From Welwitschia mirabilis (lineage: Eukaryota > Gnetophyta > Gnetopsida > Welwitschiales), in assembly GCA_051453625.1 (NCBI GenBank), contig JBOZIK010000001.1, positions 86,668,323 to 86,702,833 on the forward strand: DNA of 34,511 nucleotides, given 5' to 3'. A program made the translations under genes and the position numbers. Positions 32,408 to 34,511 of this stretch are shown here, piece by piece; the first letter of the stretch is position 1, and each line of letters opens with the position of its first letter. A model generated the notes under the pieces. That model saw only the letters and a list, made by a program, of their open reading frames with translations. It was not told the origin of the DNA and ran no database searches.

Positions 32408-33729
32408 TGACCAAGTAACTAGGGGGTTCACTATAATTTTGGATATCCATGTTCTTTTATATTATATTATTATTAAAATGCATTTTACTTTGGATTGGCA
32501 TTACAGTCTTCTTAGGGTGAATAAGTCTGATTCTCAAGAACCTATTTAGGCTAGGCACTTCTTATTAGAAAATCCTAAGGCCCATGGTATTTGATGATTT
32601 ATTTATTGTTAAAAGTTATGTTTATATTACTTATAATTACATTTTATATATTTTTTATACTATTTTTTTAATTATGAATTCTTAGTTAGTTTAACTAATT
32701 TTTATTTATATAGATTAGTATGTGTTCTCTTGTTCTTAATTTAGCTAGAGTTCACTTTCCCTCAAAAGTGAGGCATAACTTAAGAAAGTCATTATTGCAC
32801 TATCAAACTATATGTATTTGATAGGGTATTTTTAGTATTTTTTAGGCCATTAGAAAGGTTTATGCTAAGTTTTAACAATAATGGAGAACTAAGGAAAATG
32901 TCATGAAAACATGCAATCTTTATTACATTTGACACCCTCTAAAGTAATTTACAATACTTTCTATCTGAGGCAATAATCCTGCAATTAAAGAGACTAATGT
33001 TACACAAGAAATACTTTACAAAAGCCCATCATTCATCATCCAGACGACTGTACAGATGACAGATATACTAAAGCTAAGAAGGATGCTTACTGGATTAATT
33101 TGGTAACTGATGTGAAACTCATATGATGTGGTATTGTTTTCTGTGATATCTAGATAATAAGTAGGATGACACTTGAAATAAATGCTTCACCAAACTTCAC
33201 CAAACTCTAGCTATGTGACTTGCATTTTCTTGCATAGTTGTTTGGATTGTTAGTGCATATGTTTGTATTTTTTGATTTTGGAGTCTATTTTGTAATAAAT
33301 ACCTCCTCCACCCTTGACTCTGTTTTCATCTTCTTTGCCATCGGAGATTCTTATGATAGGATATGGAAGGGTAGGACATCCATCTATTATTGTTGTAGAG
33401 AGACATCTTCCTTGATGTTGTGCTATGTATCCTTCATTGAGGTGCTACTTCTTTGTAACATGGATGTTGATTCGGTTTAATAAAACTCTATTTTTATTTT
33501 TATATCTTTTGTTATGTGCATCTTCCTTATGGTTTATGTTGCTTCTAATTCTGTGATAGCTTTTTTCATGATATAGATCATTAGGACAATCTTTATTAAG
33601 GTTAACATTATTAGTTTAGGTGCATTACCTTCCATTCCTAGATTAACTTTGCATTGTTTTCATATTTTATTCAATGTACCTAATAGCTTAGATGGGTCTT
33701 GGTCTGGTGATGACTTTTTCTGATTGATC

Positions 33730-34052
33730 TAGATTATATAAGACCAATCTTTATGATAGGTTAATTTGATAATTAGATACAACTTACATGTAGAATAGAA
33801 CTTGCATTTCATTTTCATAGTGTATTCATTTGCATTATTATTTTACATTGTTATTTTGTTCTACTTTAAGGTTATATAAGTGATTCATTTTCAAAATCAA
33901 ATCTCTTTCTTCTTGCCTATGCCTTCGATGGGATTATGAGATTTGGGTTACTCTCATCTATATTAATGTATTATGTTATGTAAAATCTATATATTTGTAA
34001 TTTACAAGATTTATTTAAGAACATAATGTTTACAAAAATACGCACTGCAACA
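33730..34052 (+). mobile_element. 3' part of a 5' LTR, Ty3/gypsy Tat/Athila type
   Basis: The LTR ends GCACTGCAACA at 34052, two bases before a primer site. TATATAAG at 33735-33742 and TATATAAG near 33874 are possible TATA boxes. The LTR start was not found; it may lie anywhere left of 33730, possibly as far as the LTR-like start at 31049. The frame at 33238-33480 lies in or near it and is not regarded as a gene. Confidence 0.5.
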
Positions 34053-34055
34053 TCT

Positions 34056-34073
34056 TGGCATTGTTGTCGGGGA
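34056..34073 (+). other. Decayed primer binding site, Tat/Athila type
   Basis: TGGCATTGTTGTCGGGGA matches the canonical TGGCGCCGTTGCCGGGGA of Athila/Tat/Ogre elements at 14 of 18 positions. All four differences are C-to-T or G-to-A, as expected from deamination of methylated cytosines. It directly follows an LTR-like CAACA end. Confidence 0.7.
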
Positions 34074-34511
34074 AGGCTGCTTGGAGTTTAAGGTTTGTTG
34101 TTACTCAGGTAACTGATTTGGAGTTTAGTTTAGGTATTTATCTATAGTAGTGTTATATTCTTACAGTAGAAATGTAGGTTTTCCGTTTTGCATTTTTCAT
34201 TTTTCATTCCAAAATAAATGCCCTATTGTCCAACTCATTGTTTAATCGATGCATGGTGATGATGACCTATGAAACTTAGAGATTTTTGCTTTTCTTGAGA
34301 GCTAGGTTTTTTTTTAAATCATCTCCTCTATCTTTCAGACAACTTAGTAGATGACTGTCTATTTTTATTTTATGTTATTTCATGATTTTATTTTTCAGTG
34401 TTTTTTATTTTTGAGTTTTTTATATCTGCTGTCATCTAGGTATATCATCTAGATGATCATAGAGATGACATGTACAGAAATAGAACTGAGCATGCTGGGA
34501 CATGATAAATT
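34074..34511 (+). mobile_element. Start of the internal region of the Tat/Athila-type element
   Basis: Untranslated leader downstream of the primer site. An open frame begins at ATG 34465 (MTCTEIELSMLGHDK) and runs off the window; it could be a gag start, but 15 codons prove nothing. Confidence 0.4.

Larger units (their letters stand above)
31049..32440 (+). mobile_element. Second Ty3/gypsy-like LTR (TGTAATATCC start), right end undefined
   Basis: It begins TGTAATATCC, a form of the TGTAACRTCC gypsy LTR start with apparent C-to-T changes. The core matches the LTR at 20785 in layout: TATAAATA (31955-31962), a CTTCTC-rich tract, an AAGTTTA...CTACC stretch, GGAGCTTGGAGCTTGAAA (about 32057-32074), then a GGAAGAGATGTAGGGG minisatellite. 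The end is not clear; it may extend well beyond 32440. No primer site was identified. Confidence 0.5.

Noticed and set aside
33238-33480. 80-codon frame with hydrophobic start
   Set aside because: Lies in or beside a gypsy LTR, T-rich, with no recognisable protein features.
31049-34052. One single 3-kb LTR from TGTAATATCC to GCAACA
   Set aside because: The start type matches a different gypsy group from the Tat/Athila primer site at 34056, and two separate TATA regions exist; possible but not supported enough to call.

Overview
The window looks like repeat-dense nuclear DNA from a seed plant. It is AT-rich and broken by eleven runs of N, seven of them exactly 100 long. Most recognisable sequence is decayed LTR retrotransposons (Ty1/copia and Ty3/gypsy types). 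A gymnosperm or another large, TE-rich plant genome would fit, but that is an inference. No bacterial, organellar or viral operon structure is visible.

Layout. 1-1675 is the 3' end of a plus-strand copia element (reverse transcriptase with YVDD, RNase H, polypurine tract, 3' LTR). 2660-16695 is a nested structure on the minus strand. The outer copia LTRs (2660-2981 and 16399-16695) share diagnostic variants and are flanked by a perfect 5-bp duplication, TTAAT. Between them lies a broken, intron-containing plant aldo-keto reductase (AKR) gene on the plus strand (exons about 4386-5139 and 13523-13986). A second element of the same copia family (5190-13456, flanks TCTAT/TCTAG) sits in one of its introns. 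That inner element holds four overlapping partial copies of the same gag-pol region, each restarting after an N gap.

16700-19430 holds weak coding remnants that I cannot name and a tRNA-derived SINE-like head. 20281-22662 is a Ty3/gypsy-type LTR with a TATA box, internal minisatellite and primer-binding-like sites. 25550-26239 is the one convincing intact protein gene: a 229-residue, charged, low-complexity protein with an N-terminal Met-Gly-Asn-Cys acylation signature, in a visibly GC-richer island. 28659-28765 is a 37-bp minisatellite. 29805-30270 is a decayed LINE reverse-transcriptase tail. 31049 to about 32440 is a second gypsy-like LTR with two minisatellites. Near the right edge, 34052-34073 is an LTR end plus a decayed Tat/Athila-type primer binding site, opening into an element that leaves the window.

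The genes do not form a pathway. The story is layered transposition: an AKR locus that now reads as inside one copia element and is split by another. Both junctions between the outer element and the AKR segment fall in 100-N gaps, so gene capture and scaffolding error both remain possible.
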